This document shows, one piece after another, positions 32,827 to 41,838 of a DNA stretch of 64,000 bases. Each line of letters opens with the position of its first letter. Position 1 is the stretch's first letter. The DNA lies in the NCBI RefSeq assembly GCF_030409605.1, contig NZ_JAUFQG010000004.1:992001-1056000 (forward strand). The letters run 5' to 3'. The DNA is from Simiduia curdlanivorans. GTDB taxonomy: Bacteria; Pseudomonadota; Gammaproteobacteria; Pseudomonadales; Cellvibrionaceae. The translations under genes were made by a program, and so were the position numbers. The notes beneath the pieces are model-generated. The model did not search any database and was not told the DNA's origin. It saw only the letters and a program-made list of their open reading frames with translations.

Positions 32827-35800
32827 TTAGCGGCGAATTTGACTGGCTAAGGTATCGTACAAAACGGCCGGTTTAATCGGTTTATGGACGAAAGCGTTCA
32901 TACCCGCATCTAGGCACTTTTGTTGATCGCTCTTCATCGCATGGGCCGTCATGGCAATAATAGGAAGGGCATGGAATTCTGGCTTCTGGCGGATAAACTG
33001 TGTTGCTTGATAGCCGTCGACCAATGGCATTTCCACGTCCATCAGCACGGCTTTGAAGTAGGCGGGATCGTGCGCCAACAGGATATCAATGGCCTCTTGC
33101 CCGTTGTTGGCGATGGTGATGTTCACTTGCTGCTTTTGCAGCAGGCCTTGAGCGACTTTTTGATTGACCGGGTTATCTTCAACGAGCAGCAGGTGTATAT
33201 CTTTAAGTTGCGGCCAGCTGCGTTGGCTTTTCGCCGCTGATGTCTCCGGGCTAGGTTGAGTGCCCAGTACCCGCGTAATGGCGTTGTACAGTCGCGACTG
33301 GGTTATCGGCTTACTGACAAAGCCATCGATAATACCGCGGTTCGCGGCCGTCATAATCTGTTCCCTATCGCAAGCGGACACCATTATGATCATGGGTGGT
33401 GATTTTTGCGGTAGTTGTTTAATCGCTTTGCTGGCGCTGACGCCGTCCATATCGGGCATGGCGTAGTCCATGAGAATCAAGTCGTATTGGCCGCTATTAT
33501 TTGCCATAGCAGACAACGCGCTCTTGCCATTGTTCATGATATGGGTGTCTAGTTTAAGTGACTTGGCGGTGGCGTTAATGACCTCGAGTGCCGTTGGGTT
33601 GTCGTCGACGATGAGGGTTCTGAGCGCGGACAATTTAGGAATATCTTGGCTGGGCATTGCCTCTTGCGTGCAAGGCATGAGATTGATATCGAACTCGAAA
33701 CAGCTACCGCTACCTTCTTTGCTGTCGACGCGAATCTCGCCGCCCATTAAATTGACCAAGCGTTTGCAAATAGACAAGCCCAGGCCGGTGCCGCCAAAAC
33801 GCCGAGTGGTTGAACCATCGGCTTGGGTAAAAGGGTTAAATAGTTGGGTTAGCTGCGCATCGGAAATGCCGATGCCGGAATCTTGTACGGAAAATTTTAC
33901 GCGTATCTTGTCGGTTTCAATATTGATCAGTCTGGCCTTTACCAGTACCTGCCCTGTCTCGGTAAATTTAATGGCGTTAGTGACTAAATTTGTGAGTATC
34001 TGCCCGATTCTTAATGAGTCGCCCTCTAAATACTCGGGAATTTCTGGGTCTGGTTGAAACAACAATTCAAGACCCTTTTCGCTGGCTTTTAAACTGAGTA
34101 ATTTGTCCAGTTGGTCGAATAGGGTTTCAAACCTAAAGGGCAGATACTCGAGTGAAAGTTTTCCCGCTTCAATTTTGGAGAAATCTAATACTTCATTAAT
34201 GATGTGTAGCAGTGAGTGTGCAGCTTGATCAATGTGTTCGATGTAGGTGCTTTGCTGCTCATTGAGGTCTGTGTCTTTTGCTAGGTGCGCCATGCCGAGA
34301 ATAGCGTTCATGGGCGTCCTTATCTCATGGCTCATGCGCGCCAGAAATTCTGTTTTTGCGGTGTTCGCCGCATCGGCAATTTTACGAGCCGCTTCTAGTG
34401 CCTCTTGTTGTTTGATAATTTTTGTGTGATCACTTACTACGGCGGCAAGCCGTTTTATGTTGCCCGCGTTATCCCGCTCTACACAGCGGGCTCGGCCGTA
34501 CACCCACACTGTACGTCCGCTTTTATGTATCCAGCGGATGAGGCCTTCTTGGAAAGGTATTTCGTTGCGCTTTAATTTATCCATTTCGGCTTTTACCCGC
34601 GGTAATTCCTCGGGGTGGGAAAAACTGGCGAGGGTTTTACCTTTGTGCGGGAGTTCGTCGGCCTCGTAGCCGGCGATGCGCAGTAGGCCAGGGCTTAGGT
34701 AGACGGCATTAGTTTCTAAATCCCACTCCCAGATGCCATCCTGAGTTGTTTCCATGGCCTCGCGAAAGCGCTGCTCACTGCGAATGAGCTTTTTGGTTAG
34801 ACGGGTGCGCACATAGTGAATGCCGAGTGCATCGGCGATGGTGGAGGCGAATCGTTTATCGATGTTACTCCATTCCCGACAATAGCTCACCCGCTCTAGC
34901 ACAAGAAATGTGGCCATATTTCGAATGGCGTTTATCGGAATTATTAATGCCGATTGACAGTCGTCGCCAATGGGAATGAGCTTCCGGTTTTGCTCGGTAA
35001 CCTGGTCGATGCCAATGGGCGAGCCATCGGAGAAGTAGGCCGAATTTTTATTGGGCAGACTCTTGAATAGGTCGCTTAGGCTTTTAATGCCCTCGGCGGT
35101 CCATTCGTAACGTAGACTTAATGCTTCATCGGCATTGGATCGCACGCAGATAAAGCATCGCTCGGCGGGCACTAAATTTACCAGCGAGCGCAGGGTAAAT
35201 TGGTTGATGTCTGAATTAACGGCGTGGTCGGCATGAATCAGCGTCACGAGTTTAAATAGCTCGGATTCGAGCCGCCTTAGCCGCTTGCGCTCCTGCTTAG
35301 CTTGGTGTTCTTCGTCAATATTGATAAAGCTGCTAATGACCCTGCTAACTTTTCCATCGCTGTCTTTTCTGATGGTGCTGGCGTGCTGTTGATACCAGTG
35401 GATATTCTTATCTTTGTCGAGCACTCGATAAATAACTGAGTGGTTTAGCCCGGTTTTTATTGTGTGGGTTACTTTTTCGATAACGAGGGGCTGGTCATCG
35501 GGATGAATGTGCGAAAAGACGTCAATGTTCTCATGCTCGTGATAACCGAGTAACTTGGCACAGTTGGGTGAGTAGGTGGTGTCAACACTTTTTCTATCCC
35601 AAATTGCAAAACCAACCTTGGCCGATTCAAGCACGCTGCTGAGAACATCTGCGCTGATTGTTTGGTGGTCGAGTAAGCGTTGCTGCGCGATATGGCTAAA
35701 GGCGATTTTGGTAAAATCTTCCAGCAGTTTTATCTGAGGTGCTTGCCATTGGAAGCGGGCTTTATTGAGCCCGTAGGTGCCGATGCCAATGAGCCCATTG

Positions 35801-36279
35801 GCGCCAAAATGCGGGATGGCAACCAAAGATTCAATGTCGTGCGCTTTGAGCGTGTCGAAATCGATTTGCGCTTCTGGCGGTAGATCATCCCGGTGCTGAA
35901 TAACCACCACCATATTTTTCAGCATGCGCTTGAATAGCCAAGGGTAATTTAACTTGGGCTTGGTTGCATCTGTCGCGGCTGGGTCTCTTGGTGGGTAGCC
36001 ATGACAGTATTGAAAGGCGCTTTGCTCCGGTCGGAAATCAAATAGGGTTAGAAAATCAAGCGCTAGATGCAAATTGAGTGCGGCTAGGGCGAGGTGAATA
36101 TCTTGATTAATTTCGGGCCTGGCTAATCGACTCGCCCATTGATCGAAAAAACGCTCGTGGCTGTCGCGCGATTGCAGCCCCTGTGCGTAGTTTTCAAGAG
36201 TCGCTTGCAACTGGCGATTTTCGGCCTTGAGCAATTCGATGGAGGTGAGAAGTTGTTGTACTTTTTCGTCGGCTGCCAT
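32827..36279 (-). CDS. Soluble hybrid histidine kinase (GAF-PAS-GAF-PAS-HK-REC-REC)
   Basis: 1150 residues, no transmembrane segment. After a short coiled coil come a GAF domain (about 25-215), PAS (220-335), a second GAF (345-510), a second PAS (515-640), HisKA (histidine in ARMSHEIRTPMNAILG, near 660), HATPase (NAIKFTETG, GGTGLGLSI), and two receivers with the aspartates in YDLILMDYAMP and FKAVLMDVEMP. The C-terminal half closely parallels the downstream kinase, pointing to tandem duplication with one extra GAF-PAS. The two genes are 137 bp apart. No cognate regulator or HPt is visible nearby. Confidence 0.88.
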   Translation of the reverse strand: MAADEKVQQLLTSIELLKAENRQLQATLENYAQGLQSRDSHERFFDQWASRLARPEINQDIHLALAALNLHLALDFLTLFDFRPEQSAFQYCHGYPPRDPAATDATKPKLNYPWLFKRMLKNMVVVIQHRDDLPPEAQIDFDTLKAHDIESLVAIPHFGANGLIGIGTYGLNKARFQWQAPQIKLLEDFTKIAFSHIAQQRLLDHQTISADVLSSVLESAKVGFAIWDRKSVDTTYSPNCAKLLGYHEHENIDVFSHIHPDDQPLVIEKVTHTIKTGLNHSVIYRVLDKDKNIHWYQQHASTIRKDSDGKVSRVISSFINIDEEHQAKQERKRLRRLESELFKLVTLIHADHAVNSDINQFTLRSLVNLVPAERCFICVRSNADEALSLRYEWTAEGIKSLSDLFKSLPNKNSAYFSDGSPIGIDQVTEQNRKLIPIGDDCQSALIIPINAIRNMATFLVLERVSYCREWSNIDKRFASTIADALGIHYVRTRLTKKLIRSEQRFREAMETTQDGIWEWDLETNAVYLSPGLLRIAGYEADELPHKGKTLASFSHPEELPRVKAEMDKLKRNEIPFQEGLIRWIHKSGRTVWVYGRARCVERDNAGNIKRLAAVVSDHTKIIKQQEALEAARKIADAANTAKTEFLARMSHEIRTPMNAILGMAHLAKDTDLNEQQSTYIEHIDQAAHSLLHIINEVLDFSKIEAGKLSLEYLPFRFETLFDQLDKLLSLKASEKGLELLFQPDPEIPEYLEGDSLRIGQILTNLVTNAIKFTETGQVLVKARLINIETDKIRVKFSVQDSGIGISDAQLTQLFNPFTQADGSTTRRFGGTGLGLSICKRLVNLMGGEIRVDSKEGSGSCFEFDINLMPCTQEAMPSQDIPKLSALRTLIVDDNPTALEVINATAKSLKLDTHIMNNGKSALSAMANNSGQYDLILMDYAMPDMDGVSASKAIKQLPQKSPPMIIMVSACDREQIMTAANRGIIDGFVSKPITQSRLYNAITRVLGTQPSPETSAAKSQRSWPQLKDIHLLLVEDNPVNQKVAQGLLQKQQVNITIANNGQEAIDILLAHDPAYFKAVLMDVEMPLVDGYQATQFIRQKPEFHALPIIAMTAHAMKSDQQKCLDAGMNAFVHKPIKPAVLYDTLASQIRR

Positions 36280-36357
36280 GGTGTCACGCTAGTGGGGTCG
36301 CGTGCTCTAGTATAGGCAAGGGGGCGGCTGAGCGCCCCCTTAAATTGGCCTTAGCGC

Positions 36358-36572
36358 CACTGCTGTCCCACAGTTATGTCGCGGGAGAGTTTGGTGCCCG
36401 CACTAGTGACCGTCACCCGCAGGGATGCGGGTGTTGAGACTACATGGATCTATTCACGTCGTGTCGCTAGTGCGGGCACCAAACTCATGTCCAAATATAC
36501 GCCCAGATGTCACATATGTTGTGAGGTTTAAAGCCTAACGATGGTCATGTCTTTTTTTGTGAGACAGCAGTG
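36358..36572. mobile_element. MITE-like element, copy 2 (215 bp)
   Basis: Same element as at 4779-4992 but inverted. Its left end is the 15-bp CACTGCTGTCCCACA; its right end (36558-36572) matches with one change, TGTGAGACAGCAGTG. The flanks CCTTAGCGC (36349-36357) and CCCTAGCGC (36573-36581) are a 9-bp duplication with one mismatch. The right flank holds the argH stop codon. The internal inverted repeat around 36387-36486 is retained. Confidence 0.9.
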
Positions 36573-36574
36573 CC

Positions 36575-37969
36575 CTAGCGCCGGCTTAGCTTTTGCGCCG
36601 CTCGCTCGCTGGCTGCAGTCACTTGTGCGGGGGCTGTGCCGCCGATGTGATTGCGCGCGGCAACTGAGCCTTCGAGGGTTAAGACATTGAAGACATCTTG
36701 CTCGATGGTGTTACTAAACTGGCGCAGCTCCTCCAAGCTCATCTCAGATAAGTCTTTGCCGCTGTCGATGCCGTAAGCCACGCTCTTGCCGACAATTTCG
36801 TGCGCATCGCGGAAGGCGACACCTTTGCGCACAAGGTAGTCGGCGAGGTCTGTTGCGGTGGAGAATCCGCGCTTGGCGGCCTCGTACATCACGTCTTTGC
36901 TCGGTTGAATCGCGGGAATCATATCGGCGAAGGCGCGCAAGCAGTCTTTCACTGTATCGATGGCGTCGAACAGTGGCTCTTTGTCTTCTTGGTTGTCTTT
37001 GTTGTAGGCCAGCGGCTGGGACTTCATCAACGTGAGCAGTGCGATCAGGTGGCCATTGACTCGGCCAGTTTTACCGCGCACTAGCTCGGGTACATCGGGG
37101 TTTTTCTTCTGCGGCATTATCGAGCTGCCAGTGCAGAACCTGTCCGGTAAGTTAATGAAATTAAATTGTGCCGAGGTCCACAGCACCAGTTCTTCACTGG
37201 CGCGCGATAGGTGGGTCATGAGTAGGCTGGCAAAGGCGCAGAACTCAATGGCAAAATCGCGATCGGAGACAGAATCTAGTGAGTTCTCTGTGGGTGCCTC
37301 AAAGCCCAGTAATTGCGCTGTGTAGGCGCGATCGATGGGGTAAGTGGTGCCGGCTAGCGCGGCGGCGCCGAGGGGCGATTGATTGGCGCGCTTGCGGCAA
37401 TCCATTAGGCGCTGGTAATCGCGCTCTAGCATTTCATTCCAGGCCAGTAAATGGTGGCCAAAGGTGACCGGTTGCGCTGTCTGCAGGTGGGTAAAGCCCG
37501 GCATGATGGTGCTGGCGTTGGTGCGAGCGAGCTCGACCAAGCCCTGTTGTAGACGGGTCAGCTCCTTGGCCACAGCGTCGATTTCGTCACGTAAATACAG
37601 ACGAATGTCGGTTGCCACTTGATCATTGCGCGATCGGCCCGTATGAAGCTTCTTGCCGGTGATGCCGATGCGCGCCGTGAGTGCCGACTCTATGTTCATG
37701 TGCACGTCTTCGAGCTGCACCGACCACTGGAATTTTCCGGCGACTATCTCAGCGCGAATGGCTTCTAGGCCTTCGATAATTTGTTCGCGCTCGGCCTCGG
37801 TGAGTACGCCAACCTTCGCCAACATGGTGGCGTGGGCAATGGAACCGTTGATGTCGTGATGATATAGGCGCTGATCGAAGTTGACGGAGGCGGTAAAGCG
37901 CTCCACAAAAGCGTCGGTGGCTTCACTGAAGCGGCCGCCCCAAGGTTTGATGCTATTGTCGTTACTCAT
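36575..37969 (-). CDS. argH: Argininosuccinate lyase
   Basis: Last step of arginine synthesis: argininosuccinate to arginine and fumarate. 464 residues, family length. Signature GSSIMPQKKNPD (flexible loop with the catalytic serine), HTGRSRNDQVATDIRLYLR near residue 110, and FTHLQTAQP with the catalytic histidine. The C-terminus ends LSRR and the stop TAG (36577-36575) is part of the MITE target duplication, so the insertion left the reading frame whole. Divergent from algZ, as in Pseudomonas. Confidence 0.97.
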   Translation of the reverse strand: MSNDNSIKPWGGRFSEATDAFVERFTASVNFDQRLYHHDINGSIAHATMLAKVGVLTEAEREQIIEGLEAIRAEIVAGKFQWSVQLEDVHMNIESALTARIGITGKKLHTGRSRNDQVATDIRLYLRDEIDAVAKELTRLQQGLVELARTNASTIMPGFTHLQTAQPVTFGHHLLAWNEMLERDYQRLMDCRKRANQSPLGAAALAGTTYPIDRAYTAQLLGFEAPTENSLDSVSDRDFAIEFCAFASLLMTHLSRASEELVLWTSAQFNFINLPDRFCTGSSIMPQKKNPDVPELVRGKTGRVNGHLIALLTLMKSQPLAYNKDNQEDKEPLFDAIDTVKDCLRAFADMIPAIQPSKDVMYEAAKRGFSTATDLADYLVRKGVAFRDAHEIVGKSVAYGIDSGKDLSEMSLEELRQFSNTIEQDVFNVLTLEGSVAARNHIGGTAPAQVTAASERAAQKLSRR

Positions 37970-38014
37970 CGCGTTTGCCTATCGGTTCTGAAGTTGCTGA
38001 AATGGTATGCGTTA

Positions 38015-38034
38015 CTGTTTCTGTACAGAAACAG
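38015..38034. promoter_or_regulatory. Perfect 20-bp palindrome between argH and algZ
   Basis: CTGTTTCTGTACAGAAACAG is exactly self-complementary and lies 46 bp upstream of the argH start in the divergent argH/algZ spacer. Position and symmetry suggest a dimeric-regulator operator. The protein is unknown; spacing does not match LexA. Confidence 0.5.
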
Positions 38035-38240
38035 CCAGGCCACTCTTCCGGCTAGCTAGTGTGTGAAAAAGGCGCGCATTATACCGGCTGTGGCGACCAT
38101 AGGCGATGCAAGCGCGCAATATTTAGCCGCCAAGGGTGGAGCTACGCGCTAGTTTGGTCTGTTTGGGTGGCTCGCCGCTTTAGGTTGCGCAATATCTACA
38201 GTGCTTGTCGAATAATAATTTTAATGCAAGGAGAGGACGT

Positions 38241-39269
38241 TTGACTGCCAAGCAGCCAATTGAAGGCGCGACTTATCTACCCAACTTATGCACCGGCCCC
38301 TCGCTGTTGCGCCTGGTCGTCATCGCTGAGCTTTTGGCTATTTTGCTCGAGCTCAATAATGACGGCCTAGAGGGGCTGAATTGGATTGATTTAGCGCTGA
38401 CCTCGCTGATGGTGCAGTGGGTCACCTTGGCCAGTGCTGGCTGTATCTGCCGATTGCGCGTGCTATTTGTGCGCTGGCCTCTGTGGTTAGCACTGCTGGC
38501 AAGTTATGGCTTGATCTTGGCGCTCACTTTTTGCTTCGCGCTGCTCGGGCAATGGTTTTTTCTGGGTTATTGGTGGAGCGAGCTGCCGATAGATTGGTCC
38601 TCCCTAGGCGCCGATCTGGTAGTGGCAGCGATATTTGCCGGTATTGGGTTGCACTATTTTTACCTGCAGCAGCAGCTGCAGCGGCGCGAAAGAGCCGAAT
38701 TGGAGGCGCGTATTCAAGCGCTACAATCGCGTATCCGGCCGCATTTCTTATTTAACTCTATGAACAGTATTGCCAGCCTCATCGCCATGGATGCCAAGCG
38801 CGCCGAGCGCATGGTGGAGGATTTGTGCGCGCTGTTTCGGGCTAGCCTGTCGGAGGCGGCGTTGGTGCCAGTGGCTCAGGAGTTGGCGTTGGCGCATCGC
38901 TATTTAGATATGGAGTCGGCCCGTTTGGGCGAGCGCCTGCAAATCCATTGGCAAGTGGGCGACTTACCCGAGTCGGCATTAATTCCGAGCTTGCTGTTGC
39001 AGCCGCTGCTGGAGAATGCGCTCTACCACGGCATAGGTGCGCGGCGCGAGGGCGGGCTATTAGAAATAGACATACAAGGCGACGGCGGTCAAATGCGTCT
39101 AATGGTTCGCAATCCGCTCGGCCAAGCTGAGCCAACACCCGGAAATGGTATAGCATTGGCGAATATTCGCGAGCGCCTGGCTGTGCACTTTGGTCCAAGG
39201 GCGCGCTGTTTTGCCGGTGTTGAAAATGAGCACTTTGTGGTGCGTATAAATTACCCCCTGGAGGGATAG
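38241..39269 (+). CDS. algZ: Sensor histidine kinase AlgZ/FimS (LytS-type)
   Basis: Membrane partner of AlgR. 342 residues from TTG 38241, chosen because AGGAGAGG lies just upstream; the frame is open back to TTG 38205, which has no ribosome site. Four hydrophobic segments in the first ~150 residues form the sensor. The kinase core is of the His_kinase (LytS) type: histidine in SRIRPHFLFNSMNSIASL, with ATP-binding LLLQPLLENALYHG and GNGIALANIRERL. In P. aeruginosa this pair controls twitching and alginate; that role here is an inference. It precedes algR with no gap. Confidence 0.88.
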   Translation: MTAKQPIEGATYLPNLCTGPSLLRLVVIAELLAILLELNNDGLEGLNWIDLALTSLMVQWVTLASAGCICRLRVLFVRWPLWLALLASYGLILALTFCFALLGQWFFLGYWWSELPIDWSSLGADLVVAAIFAGIGLHYFYLQQQLQRRERAELEARIQALQSRIRPHFLFNSMNSIASLIAMDAKRAERMVEDLCALFRASLSEAALVPVAQELALAHRYLDMESARLGERLQIHWQVGDLPESALIPSLLLQPLLENALYHGIGARREGGLLEIDIQGDGGQMRLMVRNPLGQAEPTPGNGIALANIRERLAVHFGPRARCFAGVENEHFVVRINYPLEG

Positions 39270-40004
39270 ATGGATCTACTCATTGTTGATGACGAGCCCT
39301 TGGCGCGCGCACGTTTGCGCCGTTTGGTGGAGGAGCTGGCGGATTTCGACGTGGTGGCAGAAGCCGCCGATGGCGAGGCGGCCATGGCGGCCATCGAAGA
39401 GCACGATCCGGCCGTGGTGTTGCTCGACGTCCGTATGCCCGGCGAAGACGGAATTGCGGTGGCCAAGCGCATTGCCCAGCTCGATCACGCGCCGGCCATT
39501 ATTTTTTGCACCGCCTATGATGAATATGCCTTGGATGCTTTCGGTACCGACGCCGTTGGCTATCTGTTAAAGCCGGTGCAGCAAGCCGACCTACAGAAGG
39601 TCTTGGATAAAGCGGTTAAGCTCAACCGCTTGCAGCTAGAAGCCATGAAAGAGGCGCCGGTAAAGCATTCGGGCCGCCAGCATATCAGTGCTAAAACTCG
39701 TCGCGGTGTGGAACTTATTAGCCTTGTGGACGTGCGCTTTTTCATTGCCGATCAAAAATATGTCACGGTGCATCACTTGGCTGGTGAGACCTTGATCGAC
39801 GATACCTTAAAAGATTTGGAGGAAGAGTTTAGCGGTCGGTTTATACGGGTGCATCGCAATTCGCTGGTGGCGATTGAGTACATTGAGGCGATGGAGCGCA
39901 GTACTGATGGCCATTTTAAATTGCGCCTAACCGGCCTTGATACTAAGCCTGTGGTGAGTCGCCGACACGTGCCACAACTGAAGGAGCTGTTGTCCAAGCT
40001 CTAA
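39270..40004 (+). CDS. algR: LytTR response regulator AlgR
   Basis: 244 residues. An N-terminal receiver (phosphoryl aspartate in AVVLLDVRMPGEDG, near residue 54; acidic pair DDEPLARARLR) is joined to a C-terminal LytTR DNA-binding domain (about 140-240: RRGVELISLVDVRFFIADQKYVTVHH...RFIRVHRNSLVAI). Its ATG follows the algZ stop directly. Gene order algZ-algR-hemC matches Pseudomonas. Confidence 0.92.
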   Translation: MDLLIVDDEPLARARLRRLVEELADFDVVAEAADGEAAMAAIEEHDPAVVLLDVRMPGEDGIAVAKRIAQLDHAPAIIFCTAYDEYALDAFGTDAVGYLLKPVQQADLQKVLDKAVKLNRLQLEAMKEAPVKHSGRQHISAKTRRGVELISLVDVRFFIADQKYVTVHHLAGETLIDDTLKDLEEEFSGRFIRVHRNSLVAIEYIEAMERSTDGHFKLRLTGLDTKPVVSRRHVPQLKELLSKL

Positions 40005-40094
40005 GGCTAATCCCTACGGCTTTGGTGGTTCGCTCTGGTATGATAGCGCGCACAAACTTTTAAGCATGCCTGATCACCAGTAAGGAATAGCTCC

Positions 40095-41024
40095 ATGACT
40101 CAACGCCTGCGCATCGCAACGCGCACTTCTGCTTTGGCACTTTGGCAAGCGAACGACGTAAAAGATCGTCTCGAAGCCCTGCATCCGTCGCTGCTTGTTG
40201 AACTGGTGCCCATGGTCAGTAAGGGCGACAAAATCCTCGATGTGCCCTTGGCGAAAGTGGGCGGAAAAGGCTTGTTCGTTAAAGAGTTAGAAACCGCCTT
40301 GTTGGACAATGAAGCCGATATTGCAGTGCACTCCATGAAGGATGTGCCGATGGAGTTTCCCGACGGGCTTGGTTTATCGGTTATCTGTCAGCGCGAAGAT
40401 CCGCGCGATGCCTTTGTTTCAAACAGCTATGAAAAGCTAGCCGATTTGCCCCAGGGCAGTGTGGTGGGCACCTCGAGTTTGCGTCGCCAGGCGCAAATTT
40501 TGGCGCGTCGCCCAGATCTACAGATTCGATTTCTGCGCGGTAACGTCGGCACCCGCTTGGGCAAACTCGATGCCGGCGACTACGATGCCATTATCTTGGC
40601 CGCTGCGGGGCTGATTCGCCTAGGTGAAAGGGCGCGAATCAAAGAGTTTTTGCTCACCGATGATTCATTACCAGCGGGTGGCCAGGGCGCTGTGGGTATC
40701 GAATGCCGTACAGACGACAGTGCCATTCAGGCGTTAATCGCGCCGCTACATCATGAATTGTCTGCGCAGCAAGTGTTAGCCGAGCGGGCTATGAATAAGC
40801 GCTTAGAGGGCGGCTGCCAAGTGCCGATCGCCTGCTTTGCGATCCATCAAGAAGGGCAGTTGTGGCTAAGAGGTTTGGTTGCCAGTGTCGATGGAAAAAA
40901 CCTGTTGCGCGATGACATTCGCGGCGATGTATCGCAGGCTGAGCAAATGGGTGTAGCCTTGGCCGAGCGTCTAATTGGTGCCGGTGCAGATAAAATTTTG
41001 GCCGAGGTGTACGCTAACGCATGA
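40095..41024 (+). CDS. hemC: Porphobilinogen deaminase
   Basis: Joins four porphobilinogens to hydroxymethylbilane in tetrapyrrole synthesis. 309 residues. Recognisable parts: RIATRTSALALWQANDVK, VHSMKDVPMEFP, TSSLRRQAQ and GGCQVPIACF, where the cysteine carries the dipyrromethane cofactor. TAAGGAA precedes ATG. hemD follows with a 4-bp overlap. Confidence 0.97.
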   Translation: MTQRLRIATRTSALALWQANDVKDRLEALHPSLLVELVPMVSKGDKILDVPLAKVGGKGLFVKELETALLDNEADIAVHSMKDVPMEFPDGLGLSVICQREDPRDAFVSNSYEKLADLPQGSVVGTSSLRRQAQILARRPDLQIRFLRGNVGTRLGKLDAGDYDAIILAAAGLIRLGERARIKEFLLTDDSLPAGGQGAVGIECRTDDSAIQALIAPLHHELSAQQVLAERAMNKRLEGGCQVPIACFAIHQEGQLWLRGLVASVDGKNLLRDDIRGDVSQAEQMGVALAERLIGAGADKILAEVYANA

Positions 41025-41809
41025 AGCCGAGGATTTGGCTAACGCGGCCGACAGCGCAGGCGGCAAAGACCCAATTGGCCTTCGAAAACTTGGGTTTTAA
41101 GGTGTTATCGGTGCCCGTGCTCGAGATAACGCCGGTCGATACGAGTGCGGCGGTACAGGCGATACGCCAGCGGATTTTAGACTTCGACCGCTATGATATG
41201 GCAATCTTTGTAAGCCAAAATGCGGTGCATTACGGTTGCGCATGGCTCGACCAATTTTGGCCGCAATTGCCGACGGCCTGCCAATTCTTTGCCATTGGCA
41301 GCGCAACGCGGGAAGCCCTACTCGACGCCGGTTTGCCGGTGGTTGGTGCCATGGCGGTGAGCGAAGCAATGAACAGCGAGTCGCTGCTGGCAACGGAGCA
41401 GATGGCGCAGGTTCGAGACCAACGTATCCTAATATTTAGGGGTGAAGGCGGGCGCACCCATCTTGGCGATAGTTTGCAAGCGCGAGGCGCCCAGGTAGAT
41501 TATTGCGAGCTCTATCGTCGAGCCCTGCCCAGTGCTGCTGAGCAGGCTGTTGCGCAGGCCTTAAGCGAAGGTGATGCTTGGCTCAGTGTGCACAGCGGTG
41601 AATCACTGCAGAATGTGGTGTCGCTGTTACAGGCATCGAAGCCGACATCGCCACCCGACGCTTGGCTCTCTTGGCCCTTGCTCGTGCCCGGGCAGCGGGT
41701 CGGAGAGCTAGCGGCCCAGATGGGCTTTAGTCAAATATTGGTTGCCGAAAATGCAACCGATAGCGCCATGTGCGAGGCGCTAGAAAAGCAACTGGTGCAA
41801 AACAATTAA
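41021..41809 (+). CDS. hemD: Uroporphyrinogen-III synthase
   Basis: Closes and inverts ring D of hydroxymethylbilane. 262 residues with the family's weakly conserved pattern: RIWLTRPTAQAAKTQLAFENLGFKVLSVPVLEI, MAIFVSQNAVHYG, FFAIGSATREALLDAGL. ATG overlaps the hemC stop by four bases, so translation is probably coupled. Confidence 0.92.
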   Translation: MKPRIWLTRPTAQAAKTQLAFENLGFKVLSVPVLEITPVDTSAAVQAIRQRILDFDRYDMAIFVSQNAVHYGCAWLDQFWPQLPTACQFFAIGSATREALLDAGLPVVGAMAVSEAMNSESLLATEQMAQVRDQRILIFRGEGGRTHLGDSLQARGAQVDYCELYRRALPSAAEQAVAQALSEGDAWLSVHSGESLQNVVSLLQASKPTSPPDAWLSWPLLVPGQRVGELAAQMGFSQILVAENATDSAMCEALEKQLVQNN

Positions 41810-41838
41810 AACTTATAATTATTCGTAGAGGCCCTACT

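Noticed and set aside
38015..38034. LexA (SOS) box
   Set aside because: LexA sites are CTGT-N8-ACAG; this palindrome has N12 between its outer arms and N6 or less between inner ones.
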